Source of the DNA: CALVUJ01 sp045119835
Lineage (GTDB): Bacteria; Bacillota_I; Bacilli_A; RFN20; DUOF01
Assembly: GCA_045119835.1 (NCBI GenBank)
Contig: JBGVED010000025.1
Location: forward strand, 1 to 25,946
Direction: 5' to 3'
Length of the DNA stretch: 25,946 nt
The translations under genes and the position numbers were made by a program. Each line of letters starts with the position of its first letter. The first letter of the stretch is position 1. Below are positions 1-8,656 of this stretch, one piece after another. A model generated the notes under the pieces. It had not been told where the DNA came from and ran no database searches. It saw only the letters and a program-made list of their open reading frames with translations.

Positions 1-3000
1 CTAGTGGCAATACTATTAAGTTGTTAGGAAATATAAGCGAATGTAATGTTAGTTTAGCTAGTGGGAAAACTGTAACTTTGGATTTGAATGGAAAAACATT
101 TAGTTGTAGTACAACTTCTACTGGTACTAAAATGTTAAATGTAACGGGTAATTTAACTATAATGGATTCTGCGAGTAAAGGTTCTATTAGTTTGAGTACT
201 TCTACTTATAATGGTTATGTTATATACATAAATTCAGGAGGAGTTGTAACTTTAAATAGTGGTAAAGTAAGTAGCAATTCAACATATTCTAATTCTTCTT
301 CATCTTATCCTAGTTATGGAATTTACAATAATGGAACATTAACTATGAATGGAGGAACAATAACTTCTAGTAAATCATATTATGTTTATGGGGTTTATAA
401 TGCTTCTTCTGGAACTTTTGAAATGAATAGTGGTAATCTAAATGTTTCTGTTACAAATAAGTATGGGTATGGTGTATATAATGCAAACACTTTTAAAATG
501 AGAGGCGGTAATATTACTGTTAGTAGTTATGCTGGACGTATATATGGAGTACTTATTTCTAGTAGTGGAGCTAATCACACAGAAATAACAGGAGGAGAAG
601 TAACTTGTAAACAAGTTGGAAATCTTACATTTGAGAATGGAACTATGTATGGTATATATAGCGAGTCTTCTAATTCTCAATCTGTAACTATAATTGGTGT
701 TAAGGATGGTGTTGTTAGTAATTCATCTTTAAGAATAATTGGATCTGTATATTTTACAAGTAAACTGCCAGTTCTTAAATTTTATGATGGTGCTATAGAA
801 AGTCCAGGGCCAGGATATAATACTACATATATATGTTATGAAAATTATACTAGGTGTGGAAGTTATTATGATGATATAGAAGATGGTTATGGATGGTACT
901 ATATGCAGCAAAGAGTTGGTAATGTGTTGTATGGTTCTTCATACCATACTTATGTTGCGCTTTTAACTAGAGTTATTGAGGTTCTTGATAGTAATGGTAA
1001 TCATATGTCTTACTATTCTACTTTACAGGAAGCATTTGATAGTGTTAGTTATAGTAAAACGATTAAATTATTAAAAACAGTTTATGAATGTAATGTTACT
1101 GTTGAAGAAGATAAAATTGTTACTTTAGATTTAAATGATGGAGGTATATCTTGTCATAGTACAGATTCTTCTGTTTACGGTATACGTAATGAAGGTATTT
1201 TAACAATTGTTGGTGATAGGGGTATTTATGTCAATCATGATTATGATTCGTATGCTAGTTGTGATGAGTGGACTACAGATGATAATGGTGATGAGTATTG
1301 TGTTGATACTTATTATAATGGTTACGCGTATGGTGTATATAATATAGGTAATTTAATTATAGATGGAATAACTATAGATGTTTCATCTGTTGATACTTGT
1401 TATGATTCTGGAGGAAGTTCTTATGATGTAAGTACTTATGTGTATGGCATTTACACAGGTTCTGGTTCTTCTCTTTATTTTAAAAGTGGTCTAATCAATG
1501 TAGAAAATTTGGAAACTAATTTTGATGGTGGAGAAAATTCATATGAGGTGAATGATATTTCTTATTCTATATATAGCGAATCTGGCGTTAATATTTGTAT
1601 TGGAGTAAAGGATGGAAATATAGATAAAGAAAGTCCTGTTATTAATGGGGAGGTAGTTTTTAGTTCTACTGTTTCAGGCTATTTTTATGATGGGGTAATT
1701 AATAAAGGAAATTCAGAATATCTTTGTAATGGTTCTATGTCTTGTTCTTCTACTTTTGATAATATTGAAGATGGTTCTATTTGGGTTTATGAAAACGATA
1801 GTGCGTATATTAAAAAAGAATATCCTGTTGAAGAATATACATCAGGTGGTGTTTTAGTTAATCGTTATAATACATTGCAAGCGGCTATAAACAATGTTAC
1901 AAACGGAAATACAATTAAATTATTTGCTGATGTTGAAGAATATATTATTATACCTACAAGCAAAAATTTTGTTTTGGATTTAGGTACATATTTTATAATT
2001 TCTCCTAATAATAGCAGCCAAGGTAAACTTATATATAATCAAGGTAATGTTGTTATTAAGGGAACTACTGGAGGTATAAGATTAAATGAAGAATTTGGTG
2101 CTGAGGTAGGAGAATATAATAGCTATGAGGTATTTGTTATATATAATGAAGGTACATTAAGTATAGATGGAGGAAATATTTATGTTAGTTCATGTATGTA
2201 TATGTATGCTATATATAATTCTGGAACATTTACATTAAATGGTGGAGGAATAGTTAATATATATATTGATGGTGATGTTATAGGATTACTTAATGAAGGT
2301 ATTGCAACTATTAACGGTGGTCAGATTGTTTTTGGTGTTGGGGGTACTGGAATTGGAATTAAAAATATGGGAACGTTGACAATGAATGATGGTTCTATAC
2401 AAGTGTCTGGAAGTTCTTATGCTTATGGAGTACATAATTTAAGCATATTTACAATGAACGGAGGTTTTATAGCTACCGATGCTTCATATTGTGCTGTTGA
2501 TGTTTATATTTATTCTTCTTCTATTTCTACTGAGATAAAATCCGGTACTTTGGATTTTATTTCTCATGCGACTACAAATACTGTATCTGTTCTTTTTGAG
2601 GGTGACAGTTCAAATACTTTGGTTATTGGGGAAGATGATGGTAATTTATCGATTGAATCGCCTTATTTAGCGGGTATGATTCATATTTATGAAAATAATT
2701 CAAATGTATATTTTTATGATGGAAAAATTAATATTGGTGGAAATAATTTTGTGTGTATGTTTACTGTAGATGGAGAAGCTGATACTTCTTGTGAAGCTGC
2801 GATTACAAATATAGCGCAGGGTTCTAAATGGTATGAGGATGTAGAGAATGCTTATTTGATATATTCTTTATTTGTGGAAGTATTAAATTCAAGCGGAGAA
2901 CATGTATCGTATTATGAGACACTTCAAAGTGCTTTAGATGTGGTGGAAGATGGAAATATAGTTAAATTACTAAAAGATGTTAACGAGTGTATTTATGGTG

Positions 3001-6000
3001 GATGGGCTCAGAATATTGTTTTGGATTTAAATAACAAAACTGTTACTTGTAATGGATCAAAAGGATTTGAGTTATATAGTCTTGAAATAACTATTAAGAA
3101 TGGTAATATTGTTGTTTCAAATAATGAAGGGAATTCTACTTATGGAATATATTCTAGTTATATGACTTTAATTGATGTTAATTTAGAAGTTTCTGCTACA
3201 ACAAATTATGTTTATGGAGTTTCAGGAGATGAGGGCTATTTTACTATGGAAGGGAATAGTTCCATTAATGTTAATGCTACTACAGGTAATGCGTATGGTG
3301 TATCTGCTAGTGACTGGTGGTCATTGACTGTAAAATCTGGTAATATACGTGCAAATAGTGTATCTGGTGAGGCAGTTGGAGTATATTGGCATTATGGATA
3401 TTATGGTAATATGCTTTTTGGGGTAAACGATAGTAAAGTTTCTCAAGACAGTCCATATGTTGAAGGTGGCATTGTTGTTAATGTTGTAAACGATATTTTA
3501 GAAGAAAATTCATTTTCCGTATATGACTTGAAAATTGGAAGAGGTAAAAATAATTATCTTTGTAAATTAGAACTGACAAATTCTTTTATCAGTGGTTGTG
3601 ATGCTGTATTTACTAAGATAAAAGAAGACTTCAACGAAGTAATAAGTACAAATCTTCCAGAAGGTTATAGTTGGTATGAAGATAGTAATGAGGCATATTT
3701 GTATAATTCTAGTGCTATTATTAGTGAGATAAATTCTGATGGAGAGGTTGTTGAATTTTATAATACATTGCAAGATGCTTTTAATAATGCAAGAAATGGA
3801 AATGTTTTGAAATTGTTAGATAATGTTGTTGATTATGCAGAATTAGCAAGTGGAAGAACTTTAACGTTAAATTTAAATGGATATTTATTGAAATGTGATA
3901 TAGCGGGGTGCAATGCTGATAATGTTATAATTAATAAAGGACATTTAACTATAGAAGGTGAGGGTACAATTCAAAATACTAGTGGTTATGGTGTTAATTA
4001 TGCCGCTATTGAAAATATTGGAACACTTATTATAAATGGAGGAACTATTAAAGATAATAATGCTACACAAGCAATAAGTAGTAGTGGAACACTTATTATA
4101 AATAATGGTATTATTGATGGTTCACCAGGCGAATATAATTTATATGTTTATGGTGGTCAGGTTACTATAAACGGAGGAGAAATAGGAACATTTGTCACTT
4201 ATAATGATGTTCAAGTTAATATAAATGGAGGAACTATTGAAAATTTAGTTTTGACAAATGAAGCTGAAGTTGTTATTGGTGAAGATGATGGCATCATTAA
4301 TCTAGAAATAATAAAAATAGATTTTATTTTGTCAGAGAATGGATTTAATATAAGTTTCTATGATGGAAAAATTTATGATTTTTGTCAAGATTCTTGTTCT
4401 ACTGTAATAGCTGACATTCCAGATGGCACTACTATTGAAAAAGATGGCGAAGGTTATTTGTATTTATTTAAATTATCTCCAATTGAAGAATTGAATTCTA
4501 GTGGTGTTCATGTAGCTTATTATGATACTTTAGATGTAGCTGTTAGTAGGGCTACTAGTGGAAATACATTGTCTTTATTAGCAAATATATCTATAACCAA
4601 TGTTGCAGTAGTGGTTCCTAGTAGTAAAACTTTAACATTAAAAATGAATGGTAAAACTATTAGTTATAAGCGTGTAGAGGGTGTTGATGTATTTGAGGCA
4701 ATAACTAATAATGGAACATTAATAATAGATGGTGGAAATGGAAGCATAGTAAATTCTGTTGAAGAAACTGGTGATGGTTCTACGCAAGTAAACTTAATAC
4801 ATAATGCTAATGTTTTAACTATTTCTAATTTGAATATAAGTAGTAGTATAGAAGGTGGAGGAACTGCTATTTCAAATGGAGGTCAATTGACTATAGAGGG
4901 TAGTTCAATATCTTCTTTTGGTAGATACGAGACGATTGGTATACATAATTATGGTGATTTAATTATTAATAATTCTAGTTTAAGAACAGATAGTCATTAT
5001 GGTTCAATGGGTGTATATAACCAAGGAAACGCTACTCTTAATAATGTTGATATAGTGACAACTGCTTCTGTTTATGAAGGAGCAAATAATGGGTTTTATG
5101 GTGTAGGTAATTTAGGTGAAATGGATATCAATGATTCTTCTATTAATGTTACTAGTAGTGATGATTTTGAACTTAAAGGAATAGAGAATACTTCATCTTC
5201 ATCTAAACTTAATGTTTTTGATAGTGATATAAATGTTCAATCTTATGGTCGTGTTTATGGTATTTATGGAGGCATGTATGATTCTATTAATATTGAAAAT
5301 ACTAATATTATTGTTTCTTCAACTCACGCTGATTCAGCAGGAGTTGCTACGATGAGTGATTTTAGTATGAAGGGAGGTAGAGTGTCTGCTACTACTTCTA
5401 ATAGTTATAATTCAATTGGAATATTTGGTGGAGGTCATTCTTTTAAAGTTGCAATTATAAAAATAGAAAGTGGCAATATAGTAGCTTTTGGAGGAAGTTC
5501 TTCGAAAGCAATATTTAATTCTTTTGCTGTTAATTTAACTATAGGTAAAAAAGATGGTTTTGTTGATAGTGAGTCTCCATATTTTGAGGGCAATTTCGAA
5601 GTAAATTTAGATAGTGATGTTAAATTCTATGATGGTAAAATAAAGGGTAGTTGTAATGATGGAAGCTGCGCTAGTGTATTTGATGAAATAGAAGAAGATG
5701 CTAAACTTATAGAAAAATTAGGGTATGTGTATTTAGAGACAACAAAACAAAATTTCCAAGAATTTGATGGTAGTGGTAATGGAGGAAAAATATATCCAAC
5801 TATTGATAAAGCCTTTGAAAGTGTTACTAATGGTAATACTATTAAATTACTAGATAATTATAATGGTTGTGCAACTTTAGCTAGTGGTAAGTCTGTAGTT
5901 CTAGATTTAAATGGTAAATCATTAAGTTGTAATACAGGAAGTAATGAATCAACTTCACTTATTACTAATAATGGTACTTTAACTATTAAGGGTAGTGGAA

Positions 6001-6540
6001 CACTTGAGATAAAAGGTGAAGGTAATTCTAAGTATGGAATTTATAATACAGGAACTTTGATTATTGAAAAAGGCGAGATTAACTTAAAGGGTAGTTCTTT
6101 AGTAGGTGTTTATGTTAATAGTGGATCTTTGCAAATGAAGGGTGGTACTGTTACAGTAAATTCTACTAGTGAAAATGGAAGTGCTAAAGGTATATATATT
6201 GCCGGAGGTAGTGCTAGTTTAAGTGGAGGTATAATTCAAGTTGTAAGTAGTAGCAATGATGTATATGGTATTCATAATAAAGGAAATTTAACAATAACTA
6301 AAGCTGTAATTAGTGCGACTACTAATTTAGGAAATGCTAAGGGTGTATATAACGAAAGTGGTACAACAACATTGTCAGGTGGTGTTGTAAATGCTACTAG
6401 TGGTAAAGGTGGAGCATATGGAGTAAGTGCGTATGATGTAAGTCAAGTACAATTAAGTTCTGCTGTTAATATAAGTGCTACTAGTACTTATGGATTAGCT
6501 CTTGATGTTCACTCTGAAGTTGTAGCAGAGGAAGAAGATA
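1..6540 (+). repeat. Seven divergent protein modules within the giant surface protein
   Basis: Each module opens with a 'Y-x-T-L-Q-x-A' helix-like phrase, then 'G-N-T-I-K-L-L' and 'V-x-L-D-L-N-G-K'. Openings lie near 1011, 1863, 2910, 3756, 4517 and 5791; the first module begins left of the window. Spacing runs from about 250 to 430 residues, so rung number varies. Modules 1-6 end with an 'I-G-x-x-D-G...S-P' phrase and a 'F-Y-D-G-K-I' phrase (near 776, 1680, 2710, 3517, 4352 and 5620; degenerate in module 4). Next come one or two Cys and then a G-x-x-W-Y-E-D or similar link. Module 7 lacks this closing part and runs into the Ig-like region. The copies are similar in protein but clearly diverged in DNA, so the duplications look old. 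Confidence 0.8.
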
Positions 6541-7160
6541 CTCAAATAACTCCTCCTGTATTGTTTGATGAAGTAGTTGAGGGAGTTACAACTCCTATAG
6601 TTTGTGAGTATGGTAGTATTTGTAATATTGAAACTTTAACCTTTACTGATTATTTAGGAAATGTTGTAAGTGATGTAAGTAATGTTATTGTTTTAAATGG
6701 TCAAGTAGTAGATTCATTTGCTATACTAGGAACTTATACTGTTACTAGTGTTGCAACAGATAGTTATGGTAATGTTAGCGAAGAGGTAGTTAGGACGTAT
6801 AGTGTTGTAGATACTACTGCTCCAGTTATTAATGTAAGTAAAGATGCTATTGTAATAAAAGTTGGGGATAGTATATCTGGATTATATGGAGCTAGTGCTA
6901 GTGATAATTATGATACTGACTTAGTGATAGAAACATTGACTGACGAAATTGATACAAGTAAAAAGGGAACATACAAGTTAGGATATAAAGTAGTAGATAG
7001 TAGTGGTAATGAAGCAATTGTGTATAGAGATGTAATTGTTAATGGTAATGAAAATAAGGATAGTAATAGTTATATTTATGTAATTGGTGGTATTAGTTTA
7101 TTTGTTATTGTTGTATCTTGTGTTAGCTTGGTTGTTGTTAGACGTAGAAAAAATAATTGA
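1..7160 (+). CDS. Giant repetitive beta-helix surface protein, 5' end outside the window
   Basis: The reading frame is open from base 3 with no start or signal peptide in view, so the gene enters from the left; a TTG at base 21 is internal, because the six codons before it continue the repeat motif. About 2,385 residues are visible. They are rich in Gly, Ser, Asn, Thr and Tyr, with many short strands ending in phrases such as 'GTLTMNGG' and 'YGVYN', typical of right-handed parallel beta-helix (pectate-lyase-like) folds. At least seven large modules are followed by Ig-like sequence (about 6,550-7,045; the second part begins 'DTTAPVI' and resembles bacterial DUF5011/HYR-type domains). A single membrane span follows (about 7,065-7,130), then an Arg/Lys tail. 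No LPXTG-like sorting signal is seen, so it is probably membrane-anchored with an extracellular stalk. Adhesin or matrix function is inference; no catalytic motif was recognised. Confidence 0.85.
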   Translation, partial: SGNTIKLLGNISECNVSLASGKTVTLDLNGKTFSCSTTSTGTKMLNVTGNLTIMDSASKGSISLSTSTYNGYVIYINSGGVVTLNSGKVSSNSTYSNSSSSYPSYGIYNNGTLTMNGGTITSSKSYYVYGVYNASSGTFEMNSGNLNVSVTNKYGYGVYNANTFKMRGGNITVSSYAGRIYGVLISSSGANHTEITGGEVTCKQVGNLTFENGTMYGIYSESSNSQSVTIIGVKDGVVSNSSLRIIGSVYFTSKLPVLKFYDGAIESPGPGYNTTYICYENYTRCGSYYDDIEDGYGWYYMQQRVGNVLYGSSYHTYVALLTRVIEVLDSNGNHMSYYSTLQEAFDSVSYSKTIKLLKTVYECNVTVEEDKIVTLDLNDGGISCHSTDSSVYGIRNEGILTIVGDRGIYVNHDYDSYASCDEWTTDDNGDEYCVDTYYNGYAYGVYNIGNLIIDGITIDVSSVDTCYDSGGSSYDVSTYVYGIYTGSGSSLYFKSGLINVENLETNFDGGENSYEVNDISYSIYSESGVNICIGVKDGNIDKESPVINGEVVFSSTVSGYFYDGVINKGNSEYLCNGSMSCSSTFDNIEDGSIWVYENDSAYIKKEYPVEEYTSGGVLVNRYNTLQAAINNVTNGNTIKLFADVEEYIIIPTSKNFVLDLGTYFIISPNNSSQGKLIYNQGNVVIKGTTGGIRLNEEFGAEVGEYNSYEVFVIYNEGTLSIDGGNIYVSSCMYMYAIYNSGTFTLNGGGIVNIYIDGDVIGLLNEGIATINGGQIVFGVGGTGIGIKNMGTLTMNDGSIQVSGSSYAYGVHNLSIFTMNGGFIATDASYCAVDVYIYSSSISTEIKSGTLDFISHATTNTVSVLFEGDSSNTLVIGEDDGNLSIESPYLAGMIHIYENNSNVYFYDGKINIGGNNFVCMFTVDGEADTSCEAAITNIAQGSKWYEDVENAYLIYSLFVEVLNSSGEHVSYYETLQSALDVVEDGNIVKLLKDVNECIYGGWAQNIVLDLNNKTVTCNGSKGFELYSLEITIKNGNIVVSNNEGNSTYGIYSSYMTLIDVNLEVSATTNYVYGVSGDEGYFTMEGNSSINVNATTGNAYGVSASDWWSLTVKSGNIRANSVSGEAVGVYWHYGYYGNMLFGVNDSKVSQDSPYVEGGIVVNVVNDILEENSFSVYDLKIGRGKNNYLCKLELTNSFISGCDAVFTKIKEDFNEVISTNLPEGYSWYEDSNEAYLYNSSAIISEINSDGEVVEFYNTLQDAFNNARNGNVLKLLDNVVDYAELASGRTLTLNLNGYLLKCDIAGCNADNVIINKGHLTIEGEGTIQNTSGYGVNYAAIENIGTLIINGGTIKDNNATQAISSSGTLIINNGIIDGSPGEYNLYVYGGQVTINGGEIGTFVTYNDVQVNINGGTIENLVLTNEAEVVIGEDDGIINLEIIKIDFILSENGFNISFYDGKIYDFCQDSCSTVIADIPDGTTIEKDGEGYLYLFKLSPIEELNSSGVHVAYYDTLDVAVSRATSGNTLSLLANISITNVAVVVPSSKTLTLKMNGKTISYKRVEGVDVFEAITNNGTLIIDGGNGSIVNSVEETGDGSTQVNLIHNANVLTISNLNISSSIEGGGTAISNGGQLTIEGSSISSFGRYETIGIHNYGDLIINNSSLRTDSHYGSMGVYNQGNATLNNVDIVTTASVYEGANNGFYGVGNLGEMDINDSSINVTSSDDFELKGIENTSSSSKLNVFDSDINVQSYGRVYGIYGGMYDSINIENTNIIVSSTHADSAGVATMSDFSMKGGRVSATTSNSYNSIGIFGGGHSFKVAIIKIESGNIVAFGGSSSKAIFNSFAVNLTIGKKDGFVDSESPYFEGNFEVNLDSDVKFYDGKIKGSCNDGSCASVFDEIEEDAKLIEKLGYVYLETTKQNFQEFDGSGNGGKIYPTIDKAFESVTNGNTIKLLDNYNGCATLASGKSVVLDLNGKSLSCNTGSNESTSLITNNGTLTIKGSGTLEIKGEGNSKYGIYNTGTLIIEKGEINLKGSSLVGVYVNSGSLQMKGGTVTVNSTSENGSAKGIYIAGGSASLSGGIIQVVSSSNDVYGIHNKGNLTITKAVISATTNLGNAKGVYNESGTTTLSGGVVNATSGKGGAYGVSAYDVSQVQLSSAVNISATSTYGLALDVHSEVVAEEEDTQITPPVLFDEVVEGVTTPIVCEYGSICNIETLTFTDYLGNVVSDVSNVIVLNGQVVDSFAILGTYTVTSVATDSYGNVSEEVVRTYSVVDTTAPVINVSKDAIVIKVGDSISGLYGASASDNYDTDLVIETLTDEIDTSKKGTYKLGYKVVDSSGNEAIVYRDVIVNGNENKDSNSYIYVIGGISLFVIVVSCVSLVVVRRRKNN

Positions 7161-7176
7161 TTGGTGAGGCTTTTAT

Positions 7177-7266
7177 ATGAATAAAGATAATATTAGTTTT
7201 TTCTTTTCTAATATGTTAATGGCGCTTTTGATTGTTGCTCCTATATGTTTAATAATTGCAGTTTGA
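7177..7266 (+). CDS. Possible 29-residue membrane peptide
   Basis: An ATG 16 bases after the stop of the giant gene opens a 29-codon frame, preceded by GGTGAGG at 7163-7169, a plausible ribosome binding site about 7 bases away. The product has a short polar start (MNKDN) and then an almost uninterrupted hydrophobic stretch containing 'MLMALLIVAPICLIIAV', enough for one membrane span. It ends at TGA, 13 bases before the terminator stem, so it would be the last gene of the surface-protein transcript. It could be a small membrane partner of the giant protein or a chance frame. If TGA were read through, eight more codons would follow before a second TGA; TGA acts as a stop elsewhere here, so the 29-residue form is preferred. 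Confidence 0.45.
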   Translation: MNKDNISFFFSNMLMALLIVAPICLIIAV

Positions 7267-7278
7267 TATTTGGATAAT

Positions 7279-7305
7279 AAAAAGGTAGTTTGACTACCTT
7301 TTTTT
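7279..7305. terminator. Bidirectional intrinsic terminator
   Basis: A 10-bp stem (AAAAAGGTAG at 7279-7288, complementary arm from 7294) closes a 5-base loop, with a T run on the + side and an A run on the left that serves the - strand. It separates the convergent surface-protein unit (+) and phosphorylase gene (-), and touches the stop codon of the latter at 7304. Confidence 0.85.
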
Positions 7306-8587
7306 AATTTATTATTTTATATACATTTTTTAGATTTTTTCTTTTTTTATTATTATATTTTAGGGTGTTTATTATTTGTATCTTTACTTCTTCTTTTAGA
7401 GGGGAAGTAGAGTAAACTTCAAATAACAAATCATTTTCTTTTACTAAATCATTTATTTTTACTTTTATTATAATTCCTACATCATAGTTTATTTCTTGTT
7501 CTTTATATTTTCTTCCTCCACCTAATTCTACTAGTAGTTTTCCTAAAGCGTATGTATCTATTTCATATATGTATCCTTTATTTTTGGAATAGATTTGTGT
7601 TTTTATTATTTTTTTGTTTATAGGTATTGGAAGTTTTCCGTTTTGGGCCTCGACTAATTGTATGAATTTGTTGTAGGCTTTACCATTATGTAAATTTTCT
7701 TTTATAGATTGTTTTAAAACTGAATTGTCAAATTTATTTGTTTGTTTTAGTATTTGGTATGCTAGTTCAATACAGGTTTCTTCTAAATCTGCAGGTCCTT
7801 GTCCTTTCAAAGTTTCTATTGCTTCGTTAACTTCTAGCGTATTACCAATGGCGTTACCTAGAGGTTGGTCCATAGAACTTATTACTGCAGTCACTTTTTT
7901 GTTAAACATAGATCCTAATTTGATCATTAGTTTACTTGCTTGAATGGCTTCTTTTAAAGTTTTAAAGAATGCTCCATTTCCTACTTTTACATCTAGACAT
8001 ATTATATCTGTATTTAATGCTATTTTTTTTGACATTATTGATGAGGCAATTAATGAAACGTTGTTTACTGTTCCTGTTACATCTCTTAATGCATATAGTT
8101 TTTTGTCAGCTAGAGCAATTTCTTCACTTTGAGATACTAAGCAACAGTTTATATCATTTACTTGTTTTACAAAGTCTTTTTTCTTTAATTCTGTTTTAAA
8201 GTTAGGTATTGAGTGCAATTTATCTATTGTTCCTCCAGTGTGTCCTAGGCCTTTACCAGACATTTTTAAAACTTTTACGTCAAATGATGCTAATAAAGGA
8301 ACTAGAATAAGAGAAGTTTTATCTCCAACTCCTCCAGTTGAGTGTTTGTCTACTGTTATTCCTTTTATTTGAGATAGGTCTAACATTTCACCACTTTCTA
8401 TAATGGCTTTTGTTAGGTAATAGGTTTCTTGATCATTTAACCCGTTTAAATATATAGCCATTAAAAGACTACTTGCTTGGTAATCTTTTATGTTTTCTTT
8501 ACAATATTCATCTATAAAGAATTTTATCTCTTGTTCGCTTAATTCTTTTTTGTCTCTTTTTTTCATTATAATATCAACAATATTCAT
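7304..8587 (-). CDS. pdp: Pyrimidine-nucleoside phosphorylase
   Basis: The 427-residue product matches the thymidine/pyrimidine-nucleoside phosphorylase family in length and motifs. These enzymes cleave uridine, thymidine or deoxyuridine with phosphate to release the base and (deoxy)ribose-1-phosphate in nucleoside salvage, in the cytoplasm. Visible signatures are a phosphate-site segment 'DKHSTGGVGDKTS' at residues 80-92 and the family signature around 109-124 ('SGKGLGHTGGTIDKL', with Lys where many members have Arg). Substrate-binding candidates are His82, Arg168, Ser183 and Lys187. The start ATG at 8587 has GGAGGT at normal spacing. The gene stands alone, sharing a 69-base divergent promoter region with the methyltransferase operon. 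Pdp is preferred over DeoA because that is the usual Firmicutes form; sequence alone does not settle substrate range. Confidence 0.92.
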   Translation of the reverse strand: MNIVDIIMKKRDKKELSEQEIKFFIDEYCKENIKDYQASSLLMAIYLNGLNDQETYYLTKAIIESGEMLDLSQIKGITVDKHSTGGVGDKTSLILVPLLASFDVKVLKMSGKGLGHTGGTIDKLHSIPNFKTELKKKDFVKQVNDINCCLVSQSEEIALADKKLYALRDVTGTVNNVSLIASSIMSKKIALNTDIICLDVKVGNGAFFKTLKEAIQASKLMIKLGSMFNKKVTAVISSMDQPLGNAIGNTLEVNEAIETLKGQGPADLEETCIELAYQILKQTNKFDNSVLKQSIKENLHNGKAYNKFIQLVEAQNGKLPIPINKKIIKTQIYSKNKGYIYEIDTYALGKLLVELGGGRKYKEQEINYDVGIIIKVKINDLVKENDLLFEVYSTSPLKEEVKIQIINTLKYNNKKRKNLKNVYKIIN

Positions 8588-8604
8588 AAAATTACCTCCA
8601 GTAT

Positions 8605-8633
8605 TTAAATTATAACATTATTTTGGTATTATT
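8605..8633 (+). promoter_or_regulatory. Likely promoter of the rsmF-like operon; divergent pdp promoter overlaps
   Basis: TTTAAA (8605-8610), 17 bases, TATTAT (8628-8633) points toward the methyltransferase gene. On the opposite strand a TATAAT lies at 8610-8615 with only a weak -35, directed at the phosphorylase gene. Both are inferred from the hexamers alone. Confidence 0.4.
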
Positions 8634-8656
8634 AAAAATGGAAAAGGGGTAAAAAT

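Noticed and set aside
1..6540. CRISPR array or recent tandem DNA duplication in the repetitive region
   Set aside because: Repeats are protein modules of uneven length with diverged DNA, inside one long open frame.
7264..7290. TGA read as Trp (mycoplasma code) in the small ORF
   Set aside because: TGG encodes Trp throughout, and TGA ends several genes here (the giant protein, spoIIAA); no long gene has an in-frame TGA.
7725..8199. Several + strand frames opposite the phosphorylase gene
   Set aside because: They mirror the coding strand of a clear family member and have no ribosome sites or recognisable products.
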